Positions 43,401 through 53,390 of a stretch of 64,000 bases of DNA are shown here, piece by piece. A program made the translations under genes and the position numbers. Below the pieces are notes generated by a model. The model saw only the letters and a program-made list of their open reading frames with translations, was not told the DNA's origin and did no database searches. The stretch is from Bombyx mori (lineage: Eukaryota > Arthropoda > Insecta > Lepidoptera > Bombycidae): contig NC_085121.1 in NCBI RefSeq assembly GCF_030269925.1, positions 8,697,501-8,761,500 on the forward strand, in the 5' to 3' direction. The first letter of the stretch is position 1. Each line of letters begins with the position of its first letter.

Positions 43401-44958
43401 GACCCTTAATTGAAATTTCGCTTTGGCGAACATTTACGGCGTATTTAGTCACGGTAGCACCTGATTATTTGTGGTCTGAGAGAGTTCTTAATAACAATTT
43501 AATGTCTCCACGATAAGTTATGACGGATTTATTGTTGAATAAAGTTTAAGTTAAATTCTAATAAACACATAACATACTATGTAGCATTCATTGCAGTATT
43601 CTGTTAAACCAAATTTGAAAATAAGATTAGCTTACGCAATATTTTTATTCCCTGCCTAACGGTAGGCAGTAGTGAAGTCCATGGGCAACGGTAACCACTC
43701 ACCATCAGGTGGGCCGTATGCTCGTCTGCCTACAAGGGCATTAAAAAAAAAAAAAAACTTTCGTAGCCAGTGGGGCTATTTTCTAACCCGATCCTGTAGA
43801 CCGAATGATAAATAGTCTACGTCGCCCAAAACACGTCATTACGGATCCTCCCGATCCATTAACGGTGCTTTTAGATACCACAAGCACCGATCACCGTCTT
43901 CGTCGAACCCGTCGCTTGCGACGAAAGGCTCGATGAGCGAATTAATCCACAGACATAGCCCACTCAGTTTCAGAGGATCTTCTCAGTGGATCGCGTTTCC
44001 GATCCCGTGGTAGATTCTGCGAAGCACTGCTCTTGCTAGGGCTAGTGTTAGCAACACTCCGGTTTGAGCCCCGTGAGCTCACCTACATGTTAGAGCGAAG
44101 CTGAATAAGCCTCTAAAGGCTATCAGCATAGGTAGGAAAAAAAATAGGGTCTATTACAACTATCCGCAGACGGGTAGGTGAGCTCACTGGATCAACCTGA
44201 GAGAATTTGCTGATACTAGCCCGAGTACTAGCAAGAGCAGTGTGCTTCGCTACGCAAAATTTTTTATGTAACTCATATAGCTGTGAATTTCATGAGTAAA
44301 TACATGTTCGCAACTAAACTAATATAGGTATTGAATAATCGCCGCACTCGAATGATTATTTATGATCCACTGCCAATTAAATATGCATTGTAAATATTGT
44401 TTATGGACTAGTTGAAGTGAAACAAACAAATTATAAAGTAGTAAGTAAGCTAACCGGGCGGTCTTATCGCCATTCACAGCGTGTAGTGACAGCAAATTTA
44501 AAAAATTTTTTTTGGTCTTATTAGTCGAACAAAAAAATCTGGTGGTACAACTTCTTGTGAGTCCGCACGGGTAGGTACCACCACCCTGATTATTTCTGCC
44601 GTGAAGCAGTAATGCGTGTCGGTTTGAAGGGTGGGGCAGCCACTTAGAACTTATATCTCAAGGTCGGTGGCGCATTTACGTTGTAGTTGTCTATGGGCTC
44701 CGGTAACCACTTAACACCAGATGGGCTGTGAGCTCGACGACCCATGAAGGCAATAAATAAAAAAACTTTAACGGCATTAACAAAGCAAATTGTATTTGCG
44801 AATTCGGGCACGTAGATTAATATTTGGCCTCAGCAATAAGCCCATATCAATGCAACAGTATACACATACGAACTTGTGATTTTGACGAATGTTTTTACTA
44901 ATTACAGATAAAACTGTTTGCCGCCTACTTGTTCGAGGTCGGTAAACTCCCCAAGTAA
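28401..44958 (+). CDS. CNDP2: cytosolic non-specific dipeptidase, CNDP2-type M20 metallopeptidase (9 exons)
   Basis: Di-zinc/manganese dipeptidase that hydrolyses Cys-Gly and other dipeptides. Exons: 28401-28808, 30873-31070, 31171-31432, 32614-32761, 32883-32983, 35120-35250, 36250-36372, 37045-37203 and 44908-44958. They total 1581 nt (526 residues), with all phases consistent. Metal and catalytic residues are present: H148 in YGHLDVQP, D181 in GSTDDKGP, E215/E216 in MEESGSEG, D246 in ISDNYWLG and H496 in AHSQNEK. The C terminus [13 protein letters not shown] matches the family end. From the second ATG (codon 48, position 28542) the protein has 479 residues, like human CNDP2 (475). The extra 47 residues have no Asp or Glu and resemble a mitochondrial presequence. 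Intron 8 spans 7.7 kb of repeats. Confidence 0.95.
29621..30046 (+). repeat. full-length, aged Bm1 SINE
   Basis: Has the tRNA-like head (GTCTTCGTGGCCTAAAGG, then GTGTTTGAATCCTAC as B box), the conserved body GACTTCCACGGTGAAG and a homopolymer tail. There are several internal changes. Located in dipeptidase intron 1. Confidence 0.88.
30600..30690 (+). mobile_element. 3' end of LINE family B, diverged
   Basis: GGGCTGTATGCTTGTCTGCC, then AAAGGCAATAAAAAAA, is the terminal tag of family B, whose coding part is visible at 35332-35640. Located in dipeptidase intron 1. Confidence 0.6.
31905..32326 (+). repeat. full-length Bm1 SINE with 7-bp target duplication
   Basis: Complete from the tRNA-like head (A box near TGGCCTAAAGG, B box GGTGTTCGAATCTCG) to an A-rich tail. 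It is flanked by CATAAAT at 31898-31904 and 32327-32333. This is the best-preserved Bm1 in the window, located in dipeptidase intron 3. Confidence 0.93.
33065..33388 (+). mobile_element. LINE family A 3' end
   Basis: Runs from TCCTCCCGATCCACTAACAG through GATTCTGCGAAGCAC and TTTGAGCCCCGTGAGCTCAC to an A-run. This is one of the two longest copies here. It lacks any 5' coding part. Confidence 0.75.
33479..33907 (-). mobile_element. Helitron-like non-autonomous element
   Basis: On the minus strand it begins TCTATACTAATATTATAAAG and ends GGGCCGCTAG, inserted between A and T. It contains the moth-wide word GAACCGATTTGAAAAATTCT. Located in dipeptidase intron 5. Confidence 0.75.
34895..35085 (-). 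repeat. diverged Bm1 SINE, 5'-truncated
   Basis: TCTCCACCCACCTTGAGAGC and AACCCTTCAAACTC in antisense order match Bm1. It ends about 35 bp before dipeptidase exon 6. Confidence 0.6.
35332..35640 (-). mobile_element. LINE family B: C-terminal coding remnant and 3' UTR
   Basis: On the minus strand, coding remnants ([20 protein letters not shown] after frameshift; the original frame reads ...[15 protein letters not shown]) are followed by GTAGGCAGCGGCTTGGCTCT and the tag GGGCCGTATGTTCGTCGGC...GGCAATAAAAA. This copy links the short 3' tags elsewhere to a Jockey-like LINE. Confidence 0.75.
35825..36021 (+). repeat. 5'-truncated Bm1 SINE
   Basis: Starts at CCTATTTCTGCCGTGAAGC and ends in an A-run. 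Similarity is high, with a small deletion in the AACTTATATCTC part. Located in dipeptidase intron 6. Confidence 0.88.
36478..36710 (-). repeat. tRNA-derived SINE (not Bm1)
   Basis: On the minus strand a tRNA-like head (GGCCGTCTGGTGTAGTG ... GTCGCGGGTTCGAATCCCGCC) is followed by an AT-rich body with ATGTCTTCAT and CACGGGACCAGTTAACATGG. The attached body argues against a functional tRNA gene. Located in dipeptidase intron 7. Confidence 0.75.
37374..37436 (+). repeat. fragment of the MITE family at 11505-11657
   Basis: TCTGCTTAGTGCGAGTTTTT, then CTCGATTGCGTAAAAGTTTA, matches the left end of that MITE. The right end is absent. Confidence 0.6.
37601..38473 (+). repeat. R3 repeat, two head-to-tail copies
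   Basis: Copy 1 (37601-38021) and copy 2 (38022-38473) both begin AGGTCGGATGG(G)ACTTTTTGGCG. Both end near TAGTTACCAGGTCATAAAA followed by an A-rich stretch and GC. The copies differ by scattered substitutions and small indels. Located in dipeptidase intron 8. Confidence 0.8.
38565..38613. repeat. 22-bp inverted repeat with 5-nt loop
   Basis: Arms 38565-38586 and 38592-38613 (core CTAACACAACCAGC) pair with one mismatch around CCGCC. The flanks also pair weakly (CTAGTTTAAAA against TTTTTAA). Located in dipeptidase intron 8. Confidence 0.65.
39125..39240 (+). mobile_element. LINE family B 3' end
   Basis: GTAGGTAGCGGCTTGGCTTT, GACTACTCACTATCAGGTGG and GGGCCGTGTGCTCGTTTGCC, then AATAAAAAA. Only the 3' UTR remains. 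Confidence 0.7.
39432..39540 (-). repeat. Bm1-type tRNA-like head, isolated
   Basis: On the minus strand GAAGTCGTCGTGGCTTAAAA, AGATAAGACGCTCGG and CCGGTATTCAAATCCCG match the Bm1 head with its A and B boxes. The Bm1 body is absent. Confidence 0.65.
39541..41824. other. intronic DNA without recognised feature
   Basis: Part of dipeptidase intron 8. Short open frames at 39712-39924 and 39765-39974 overlap in different phases and match nothing I know. The rest is AT-rich. Confidence 0.45.
41825..42008 (-). mobile_element. LINE family A 3' end
   Basis: Antisense copy with T-run, CTACCTATGCTGATAGCC, GGTGAGCTCTCGGGGCTCAA and GACCCACTGAGAAGATCCGG. Confidence 0.75.
42450..43104. mobile_element. 655-bp MITE with TAA target duplication (PIF/Harbinger-type candidate)
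   Basis: Ends are GGGTGGATTCGACCAAAC and GTTTGGTCGAATCGACCC (terminal inverted repeats with one mismatch), flanked by TAA at 42447-42449 and 43105-43107. GGG-starting TIRs with a TWA duplication fit PIF/Harbinger. No transposase frame is present. The interior repeats GGAATAA and CTATTC words in both orientations. Located in dipeptidase intron 8. Confidence 0.75.
43655..43757 (+). mobile_element. LINE family B 3' end
   Basis: CTAACGGTAGGCAGTAGTGA, then CACTCACCATCAGGTGGGCC, the terminal tag and a 14-nt A-run. Well conserved. Confidence 0.75.
43780..44142 (+). mobile_element. LINE family A 3' end, longest copy
   Basis: Carries ACGGATCCTCCCGATCCATT, GTAGATTCTGCGAAGCACTG, TTTGAGCCCCGTGAGCTCAC and CAGCATAGGTAGG, then an A-run. 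Confidence 0.78.
44170..44262 (-). mobile_element. LINE family A fragment
   Basis: GGGTAGGTGAGCTCACTGG and GCAAGAGCAGTGTGCTTCGC in antisense. It lies in opposite orientation directly beside the copy at 43780-44142. Confidence 0.6.
44540..44765 (+). repeat. 5'-truncated Bm1 SINE
   Basis: GGTGGTACAACTTCTTGTGAG to an A-rich tail, with a deletion after GTGGGGCAGCC. It ends 140 bp before the last dipeptidase exon. Confidence 0.85.
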
Positions 44959-45520
44959 ACACCGGCGCCGAGGATGCTACACGTAGAAACTATATGAAAT
45001 TGTCGTTTTTAGTTTTAGTAATCTCTCCGAAACTCTTTATTTTATGAAAACGCTCGTAGCCTGGCGACGGATAAATAGATATAAATAAGCTACTACAGTC
45101 AATTTTGTAACCGCGTTTTGGAAACAATACAGTTAAGTCGTGTGGTAGGTAGATCTATTTTTGGCGGTAAAGTATAAGAATGTTAACAATTTAGAAAATA
45201 GTCAGGAACTGAATTCTGTAAAAAAAAAATTGTTGACCGTTTTTCTCAATTCGTTGTCTTGGGCATATTACAAAGGATATCGAGATTTGTAACTTTAATG
45301 TGGAAGACATGAAGTACATTCCTTTTATTAAGTACAATTTAAAACTTGCATAATATTCATAAAGTACAGGAAGATATCATTTTTTTAAATGTTTCATATA
45401 GTTTTGTATTTATTTTATTATGTATACTCATATTACATAATTATTTTTCTTGTATCTTGTAGTCGTCATAATATAAAAGTGTAGTACATACATGTATTTT
45501 TGTACGTTTTTTAAATGTGT

Positions 45521-45526
45521 AATAAA
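45521..45526 (+). terminator. candidate polyadenylation signal of the dipeptidase gene
   Basis: AATAAA 560 bp after the stop, followed by a T-rich stretch (ACGTTTTTTATTTTGTTTT). Confidence 0.5.
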
Positions 45527-46375
45527 CATTTGTACAACGTTTTTTATTTTGTTTTACTTTTTAATATACGATGTCAAAAATCCCAAAGGTTGAATTAATC
45601 TTAAATGGATTAGCAAAATATTTACGAGATGAGCAAGTAATTGCGTTTTGATTACTTCATTTTAATAGGACTGAAAATTATATTAATTGAATCGGGCCGC
45701 AACAGAGAGGCAGTGAAATACTATTAAACTTATATTTTAATTAATGTACATATTTCAATTGTAGAAGAATTTGAATAATAATGACGTAAGATTTTTCACA
45801 AAATAGGGGTTCCTTTAAGGCATTAAAGTTTTGTATCCTGTGCTGATCCCATTACCACTGACGTTTGTGCGTTGGTAGCATTCATTATCTCAACAGTAAA
45901 AAAGGAATTACACATTTTCGTTATATTTCAATAGGAATGGAGAGGTAACGCTAAAGCTTAATCAAATGCAGTTTTAAGTATATAGGTAATTACAATGTTA
46001 GTAGATTGCTTAGACGTTAATGTAGCAAATTATCTAAACTAGAAGCGGCAGTGATGTAAATGGTTGGAAGTATTCTAAAACAATTTTTTTATTTCATTCG
46101 GAAAGATCAAGAGCGTGGTCTCTGCGTCCGCACAGAATTATAAATCAGAAAATTAGAAATAAAGATTTTTGAAAGACCTTTACTGTTCCCTTAAATTTTT
46201 CAAATCTTACTGGATTAACATTTCAATTTTAGCTTTGTTATTTCCGTGATCGTTGGATATCCTGACGACTTATCAGTTACCACTAGTGACTGGTAAGTGC
46301 TCCTGGATACCGGCTGAGGCGTAGTTATGCTTCTGTTTACCGCAAAATCTATAAGTCTATAAATCTATGAGTCAT
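45527..46375. other. intergenic, nothing recognised
   Basis: AT-rich DNA between the dipeptidase 3' end and a LINE remnant. No frame or repeat was recognised. Confidence 0.5.
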
Positions 46376-46905
46376 TTGGAAGGCAAAGCCAAGTTGGCGT
46401 CCAAAATGCTGGGAGTCCTCAACAGAGCGAAGCAGTAGTTCACGCCTGGACAAAGACTTTTGCTTTATGACGCACAAGTCCGGCCTCGCGTGGAGTACTG
46501 ATCCCATCTCTGGGCCGGGGCTCCCAAATACCAGCTTCTTCCATTTGACTTCATACAGAAGAGGGCCGTTTGGATTGTCGATAATCCCATTCTCACGAAT
46601 CGTTTGGAACCTCTGGATCTGCGGAGAGACTTCGGTTCCCCCTCTGTATTTTGTACCGAATGTTCCATGGAGAGTGCTCTGTGGAATTGTTTGAGATGAT
46701 CCCCTCACTCCTTTTTATCATCGCACCTCCCGTCATCGGAGCAGAGTTAATCCATGTTATCTGGAACCGCTGCGTTCATCGACAGTGCGTTTCCAGAGGT
46801 CTTTTTTGCCACGTTCCATCCGACTATGGAATGAGCTCCCCTCCACGGTGTTTCCCGAGCGCTAAGACATGTCCTTCTTCAAACGAGGCTTGTGGCTTAT
46901 TCCAA
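46376..46905 (+). pseudogene. Jockey-like LINE ORF2 C-terminal remnant (family B)
   Basis: Across frameshifts it reads KMLGVLNRAKQYF, then VRPRVEYCSHLWAGAPKYQL, FIQKRAVWIVDNPILTNRL and DFGSLCILYRMFHGECS, and finally [19 protein letters not shown]. This is the region after the reverse transcriptase in Jockey-type LINEs. Frames shift at least twice, so it is dead. The short minus-strand frames here are shadows. Confidence 0.85.
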
Positions 46906-47399
46906 AGTCGGATGATGAGTGACAAAAATATAGTATAGCTATCTATTATAAAAAGAACAGGAATTGGTTCAGTAGGTCCACTCATTATTTCAAATATGCC
47001 AACAAAAACAAATCTACTTTATAATACAAGTGTAAATTTGGTACATTATTTCTTATCATGATTGAAAGAAAATGAGCCACAAGGTCACTGGCACGTCAAG
47101 GTTTAACTTTCGATTTGAAATGATATTTGTATCACATTATCTTCTTTATCTAAATAGCCTTACAAACTATACTTGCAAGTCACAGCCCGCTTTAGGGCTC
47201 AATAGTTGTAAGGACGGTTCAAACCAGATGGTTTTCGCAAAACAATTTAGTTTTGGCGATTTTTTATTGCTATCGAAGGCAAACGATCCTATTCTTGGAA
47301 CACAACAAAGCCTAATTATTGCTGAGGATCTTTCTGACCTCATTTGAAAACAGATAATATTATTCTTATGTCACAGCGTAGGGGAATTAGCAAGCATGG

Positions 47400-47475
47400 A
47401 GTTGCATAAAACGTGGCCAAAATAATCTCTGGAAAGGCACTGCGGATGATTACCCACTGCCTGAATGATACAACA
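47400..47475 (-). repeat. small family B LINE fragment
   Basis: GGCCAAAATAATCTCTGGAAA...CTGCGGATGA parallels the minus-strand copy at 35540-35600. Confidence 0.45.
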
Positions 47476-47601
47476 TATATAATACACCTCAGAGCGCAAA
47501 TAAAACCAGACCTTTCAAAACTTTTTGTGACACCAGGATTATCGATATTCCGAACGACTCTCTTTTGGGGGTAATCAAGTGGAATCCAAGTGTTGCATAG
47601 C

Positions 47602-47881
47602 GCACCTTTGAGAATTGAAGTGATTTAACTAGAAAAATTAAGAAAATGATTTTTATTTTTCAAATGACTTATAAACATGTAATCTATCGGTTTATAAAAT
47701 TAAATAGTCTCTTTTAGTTAAGGACATACCTACGTACTATTTCGGTCTCTTTTTAATCAAGCGCACACATTAACGTAATATAAATCGAAAAATCAAAAAA
47801 AAATACAAATCTTCAATTACATTCTTAGAGTTTATCAAAAAAATTAAATTTTGGTATAGGCCACTTCAATTCTAAAGGTGC
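47602..47881. mobile_element. MITE with ~20-bp TIRs, copy 1
   Basis: Ends GCACCTTTGAGAATTGAAGTG and CACTTCAATTCTAAAGGTGC form an inverted repeat with a 1-base gap. It is AT-rich inside. A TA target duplication is possible but the edges are uncertain. Confidence 0.6.
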
Positions 47882-48245
47882 TATATTATGTTAGTTAGCT
47901 TGGACTCGAGAATTTCGATAACCTTACGGTGCAGCTTCTATTACTATGTAAGTCATTTAATTAAAATAACGCAACATGAATATATTATGTATAAAACGTC
48001 ATTTCATTAACAGTTAATTGAACTTTTGACAGAAAGTGCTTGAACGAAACCAGAAGATTATTTAGTGCATTATGTTCAGTCAGCTTTATTAACATCATCA
48101 CGGTCAGAGAATTACCATTGATGTGTGTCGAGTTAATTTTTTTACTACAAAACGTGTGTGAGCGATACAAAGAATAAAAAAAAAATATATTTACCTCCCG
48201 TTGTCATCGGGCAGTGCGCAAACGCATACCAGTTTACACTACTAA

Positions 48246-48285
48246 CATAAAAGAGGATGGCGAGTGGCCCTCATTCACTCAGTCA
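48246..48285 (+). promoter_or_regulatory. TATA/initiator core promoter candidate
   Basis: CATAAAAG at 48246-48253 lies about 34 bp before TCAGTCAGTCAG (48279-48290), which carries the arthropod initiator TCAGT (+1 A at 48281). The spacing is right for a TATA-Inr promoter. Confidence 0.45.
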
Positions 48286-48477
48286 GTCAGCGAAGCTTGC
48301 CAGAGCGCACGTTACGTATCGCACGATTTTTTTTAAAGCAAACCGTATCATTATTCATAATAAAATAATACTATATTCTATAACCTTCCAAGTGTTCGAC
48401 GATTTTACCTAATTCTCAACCAATTTGCTCGCAAGGAGAACAACAGTTACCTGCACACCATTAGAGGACATCATTCG
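48281..48477 (+). other. candidate distal 5' untranslated exon
   Basis: Starts at the initiator and ends at a good donor (CATTCG|GTGAGTTT). It is not coding. The next acceptor with a gene on this strand is the serpin exon at 56941, so it may be a distal first exon of that gene, or part of an unrelated non-coding RNA. The link is an inference. Confidence 0.35.
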
Positions 48478-48901
48478 GTGAGTTTCTGCTTTTTATGTCA
48501 AACTTTTTAAGTTCTCTTGATTCTAATCGATATTAAATTGTCCGCACATGTACCTGTATTATCTGTGTCATTTTTTTGTAATAAATTAATTTGATTAAAG
48601 TTGTGTATGGCTTTAATAAAGAATAAAAAAATAATAAAAAATGATTAATGTTCTAACAACAATATTACTAGTGTTGACATTTAAAACTTGAGGACGACAT
48701 TGCATTAAGCTGTTTAAAAAAAACTCATAGAAAAACTTGTCGAATTTAGCACACAGAGTTACATATGTTTTGGTGCATGATTACTATCGGCAATGTGCGT
48801 CAGACGACTTTCAAATGCAGTTCAAGATATCACGCACACTTTCTCATTTACTATGACGAATTTCTTCTCTTCATTGAACGAAGTGCACCACTAAAGAGAG
48901 A

Positions 48902-49210
48902 ACGGAACTTTGTTACAATTGTTTCATTTTCATTCTATGACAGGACAAAATTCAATGATTCGCATAATTGAAGTGGCTTAGCTACAATTTTAATAAAATG
49001 AGTTTTATACTTTCAACAACTTATGACGAATGACCTTAAAGTATTAAAATCGAAAAACAAAAAAAAAATCAGTTTTACAATTACATTTTTGGTGTTTACT
49101 AAAAAATAAGAATTTGTATTAAGCCACTTCAATTTTAAATGTGCGAATTATAACGGAACTTGGTTACAATTGATCCATTTTCATTGTATGACAGGATCAA
49201 GTTCAACAAT
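48902..49210 (+). repeat. 55-bp direct repeats flanking MITE copy 2
   Basis: 48902-48956 and 49153-49207 share ACGGAACTT.GTTACAATTG...TTTTCATT.TATGACAGGA. Between them, about 48962-49147, lies a second copy of the MITE at 47602 (GAAGTGGCTTA...AGCCACTTCAATTTTAA). Confidence 0.65.
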
Positions 49211-49299
49211 AAAAAATTATTTGGTTAGTCGTATTTTTTATAGTCGCGAGTGATTGACAAATATACGTCAATCTGATGTGGAGTGGTCACTATCAGAAT

Positions 49300-49590
49300 C
49301 TGTCAGGGCCGCTGCGTACTGCTGATGACCCTTTTCAAACATACTTTAAAGAAGAACGTGTTATAGCACTCCGGGAATGTAGCGGAGAGGAGTTCATTCC
49401 AGAACCGCATAGTATGCAAATAAGGAATGCTTAAAAAATCTGCACGTATAGACATTTTTTGAAAGATTGGATAACGAATTCCGAAATGGAATGCATGGTT
49501 GATTCGCGACTGGTTAAAAATACGTAAAGCTGGTTGTATGCTACTCACCTGTTCTATGTCACAGCTCGTAGGTACGCAAGGTGCCACTCT
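49300..49590 (-). pseudogene. LINE C-terminal remnant
   Basis: The minus-strand frame reads RIFNQSRINHAFHFGIRYP...HTMRFWNELLSATFPECYNTFFFK. The RFWNEL..TFPE..Y pattern is the end of Jockey/CR1-like LINE ORF2. It carries no catalytic part. Confidence 0.65.
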
Positions 49591-50344
49591 GGATGCTAGT
49601 TTTATTTGGATTCGAGAAAACGGTTCTTTTCACAGAAATATCAATTATACTGATTGTTTTAGAAATTCTATATAATTTGTAAGGAAGCTTAAAAAAATGC
49701 GATTGTCATTCTCATGCGACCGATTTTTAATTCGCAAATTATTGATAACGAAAAAACATAAAACAAAGATTAACTATTTGACTGCCATATAGGTCACCAG
49801 TGCCCTACGTGATGTACTGAAGTAATAATGTCGATTTGTGTCGCTTAAGGCGCTGGAATATCTGATAGACTCCGGGAAAGATGAATCCGAATATACTGAG
49901 AATGAATCTATTAAGACACCTAAAAGACTAAAACATATATTAAAAACAAAAGAAGGCAAAGTTAGGCAATACAGGTGCTTAGTATTTACCAAGAACCTAC
50001 AGCTCATCTGACGTTAAACGGATACTGAAATCAAAATACACCATAAACATTATTGAGATGTAAGAAACAAATATTTACAAACCATGGCTGAAAGCACGGT
50101 TTTTATCACAGTCGCTTACCTAGCGACTTTTTCGTTACTCATGAGTGGTTGGACATGAAAAGCTACGGTGAGTTTCTCAGTGAGAACTTCGTATCATCAA
50201 GGTCTTCGATGGGATCTGGGATTACCTTCTATCCAAAATTTCATCGTCATTTCAGTATATCGGAAATACCAAAGACATCATTAGGTTTGGACCGCTAAAT
50301 ACTCTAAAAACAAAGGTTATATGACGGTGTTCGAAAAACCCGAA

Positions 50345-50450
50345 GCAAATTTTTGAGTTGGATGGTATGTGGGGAGAATGATCTCGGGAAGCGTATTATA
50401 ATGAGTTTAGTAGCTCCAGATAATACAGTTAAATTCTTAGGTTATGTAAA
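50345..50450 (-). repeat. possible family B LINE fragment
   Basis: GGATGGTATGTGGGGAGAATGA..TCGGGAA and GTAGCTCCAGATAATAC loosely match the minus-strand copy at 35540-35625. Confidence 0.4.
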
Positions 50451-50524
50451 CTAAATTTTTCAGTCCTTCTTAATATGCTCCATGGGAGTAGAGTAAATAA
50501 CACATAGCGAGCCTGAGCATTGGG

Positions 50525-50716
50525 CTAGAGAGCCTACTGACTTTCTCGCCGGATCTTCTCAGTGGGTCACGTTTCCGATCTGATGGTAGATTCTGCGAAG
50601 CACTGCACTTGCTAGGGCCAGTATTAGCAACACCTCCGGTTTGAGCCCTGAGCTCACCTACACGCTAGGATAACGGTGATATAGCCTCTGAAGTCTATCA
50701 GCATAGGTAGGTTAAA
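50525..50716 (+). mobile_element. LINE family A 3' end
   Basis: CTTTCTCGCCGGATCTTCTC, GATTCTGCGAAGCACTGC and CACCTACACGCTAGG, then CAGCATAGGTAGG. The tail has decayed. Confidence 0.72.
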
Positions 50717-51983
50717 AAGGACCGTGGGCCTACCGAGCCAGAGATTGGTATCGACACTTGGCTTTAGATCGTGTTTGCTTTTGTATGGAGACAGATATAA
50801 CTGGTAGTTAAGTAGTGGCTACCATTTAACAGAATCCCTAAAGTACTTTATAAGTACAGATAAGTACAATTGTGTCGAATGGAAGCAGTATCAAAGTCGT
50901 CGTCGATTGCAACTCTATCGCGTTTCTCAAGGCTAGTATTGTCCTTTAATCTGATCATCATGTTTTGATAAGGATGTGCAATATATCCGGCCGCCAGATT
51001 GTTTTACTCAGATCGTCTTTCAGGAGAGACTGTGAAAATAAATTCTCAAAATTGGGAGGATTAATAAGATAAGGATAAGATTAAGATAAGGATTAATATT
51101 AATATTTCATATTAACCAAGTGAAGATGAAAATTTAGGTTCACTTCGAAGAAAGTTTTCTCATAATGCAAGGGATAGCTTGAGGATGCCGAGAAGATTGC
51201 TATTCTTGGGATTTGATTTTAATAGTGGAGAGTTTTAGAGAATTTACAAGGTAGAACCAGATTGATTATAAATATTCCAAGCTCCTTAACAGATTCATTG
51301 CTTCAGTCTTGATCTCTCAGCTCAGGGTCGGTTTGTGCTGTTTTATTGATTCTGTGAGCGAGCTGGGACTTCCCGACTCGTTATCTATTGACAAACACTA
51401 TCGAAGCGGAGTGTGTTTACGATACGATTTCCAGAGATAGTTTTGACACGTACCGTATCTGTAATAAAGGTACTTTTATGGTTTCAAGCGCTATGACGTT
51501 TCCTTAGGCCTTAGGCAATCGGTTAACCGACTTCGCGTTTCAACATGAGCAGGGGCGTTCACTTTGTACTCCTGGAGTTCGGTTATCACTTAAATAGACG
51601 CACCGTTCCTATGTATTAAAATAAATCTTTCGCTATCAGCAATTTAATCACTAAATTAATTTTGTTGACTGTTTGAAATAGGCGAAATACTCTCATGAAA
51701 TGCGCTTCTAAGATTCTCTTCGGTTTTTTTTTTTGTAGAATATAACAATTAAAAGATCATTAACACAGTAAATAAAAAATAATACGTTATTCTGCAGGTT
51801 TACAAAATACTACAAAAAAAAACAATGTTTAAAGGAGCATGAGTTCATATTGGGCTTTAATACTAAATTTAAAATAGCTGATACTTTTTTTAAGTACTTT
51901 CCTTAAACTGCGTGCTCTAAGTAGAAATGTTAAACAGTGACTTAAATACACATAATGTTAAGTTTAGTATACTAAAAATTTAA
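50717..51983. other. spacer, nothing recognised except a kappaB-like word
   Basis: No gene or repeat was recognised. 51365-51374 reads GGGACTTCCC, which fits the Rel consensus GGGRNYYYCC. Such a word is expected by chance about once per 8 kb of double-stranded DNA at equal base composition. Confidence 0.4.
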
Positions 51984-52400
51984 TCTATATATTAATACGT
52001 GAAGCACAAACTTTGTACCTCTTTTTACGAAAATTGCGCGGACGGAGGAGTATGAAAATTCCCACACCTATTGAGAATATAGGGAAGGAGTGTATAATGC
52101 TGTTTTTTAAATTATGCATTAAAATACATTAAATAAATAAATAAACATTACACCCACTGCCATGTATTTGACACACACACATGTAACTTATATACTCTTT
52201 GTTTATTGTGAAACTTTTGTTATTGCTTATAGTCTGTAGTCAAATTGATAATAGACTAATATTGTTTATCTTTAATATTATTTATCTATAGTGTAGTCTT
52301 GGCCGATATCTGTGATTATAGAAGTATAGAGCCATAATAATGTTCAAACTGATAATTCCAATTAATTATAGTCGGATTTCGACTACTGCGGGACCACTAG
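51984..52400 (+). mobile_element. Helitron-like element, second subfamily
   Basis: Starts TCTATATATTAATACGTGAA after an A and ends GCGGGACCACTAG before a T. It contains TTTTTACGAAAATTGCGCGG and a TTTGTTTATTGTGAAACTTT block shared with 62985-63167. Confidence 0.7.
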
Positions 52401-52647
52401 TAATTATTATTCGAGTAACGTTCAAGTTGCACACTGAAGAACTTATGTAAACGTTACGCACCGGTATACACACAGTATTATACAGCCACGGCCCAAAAAG
52501 GTCGGCCTCGCTGGTTTTGTAAAAACCAGCCAACTGCAGAGGCGAGGTCGACAAAACAAAGGAAAACTTTTCGAGTGAAATTCGGGTAGCACCTCACGCT
52601 TTACATACTCGAAGTTTGTAATTACCTTTTACGCAACGACTCGATTC

Positions 52648-52740
52648 TGCCCATGGCATTGCTGAAGTCCATGGGCGATGATAACCACTCACAATCAGGT
52701 GTGCCGTATGCTCGCCTCCCTATAAGGACAATAAAAAAAA
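52648..52740 (+). mobile_element. LINE family B 3' end
   Basis: CCCATGGCATTGCTGAAGTC, CACTCACAATCAGGTGTGCC and the terminal tag, then AATAAAAAAAA. Confidence 0.7.
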
Positions 52741-53390
52741 ACGCAAGGAATGTGTAAAAAAATCGGTAAAATATAAAATATATCCTTGAGGCCGATCTGG
52801 AACTAGCCAAATTAGTAATTAGCTTTATTTAACTACAGGAATACATATACATATATAATTTACGACCATTTTCACGAGAAAATAATCCTTAAATGTTAAT
52901 TAAGTTCAACGAATTAATTAGCATCGATAGCAGTGCTAACAGTGATATTTTGCTATGTATGTATGTGTACATAAATAGCAGATATAAAATAGTATAACGC
53001 GATGGTAAATGTCAAATATCTTTAATAAAGATACGAGACTGGATCAGACTTGTAGAGTAATCAAGGTCACTAAACTCACTAACCAACCATTAGCCACGAG
53101 ACGAATGAGGTAAACAAACCTATGTATCGACCTAGTCTTAAATCTGAATTTCGTGGGTCATTCATGTGGTGGGCATTAGCTATGTTTCCGATTTTGAACA
53201 CTACTTAAATAATTCATGTGATTTAAATATTATAGTTTTATAATGGGTTTGTTATTAGTAACAAATGCCGCTTAGTATCATTATCTTCATACAAGACCTG
53301 CATAAGTCTCTAAAATAGTTTAGTATAATCAAACAGAGCTTTTTTTTTGATATGGAAGGATCGCGGCTTGTCCAAAAGAAATTCTTTTAT
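52741..53390. other. spacer, nothing recognised
   Basis: AT-rich DNA without a convincing frame or repeat. Confidence 0.45.

Noticed and set aside
46349..46708. 119- and 67-residue minus-strand frames
   Set aside because: The plus strand carries recognisable LINE ORF2 coding remnants; the minus frames are shadows.
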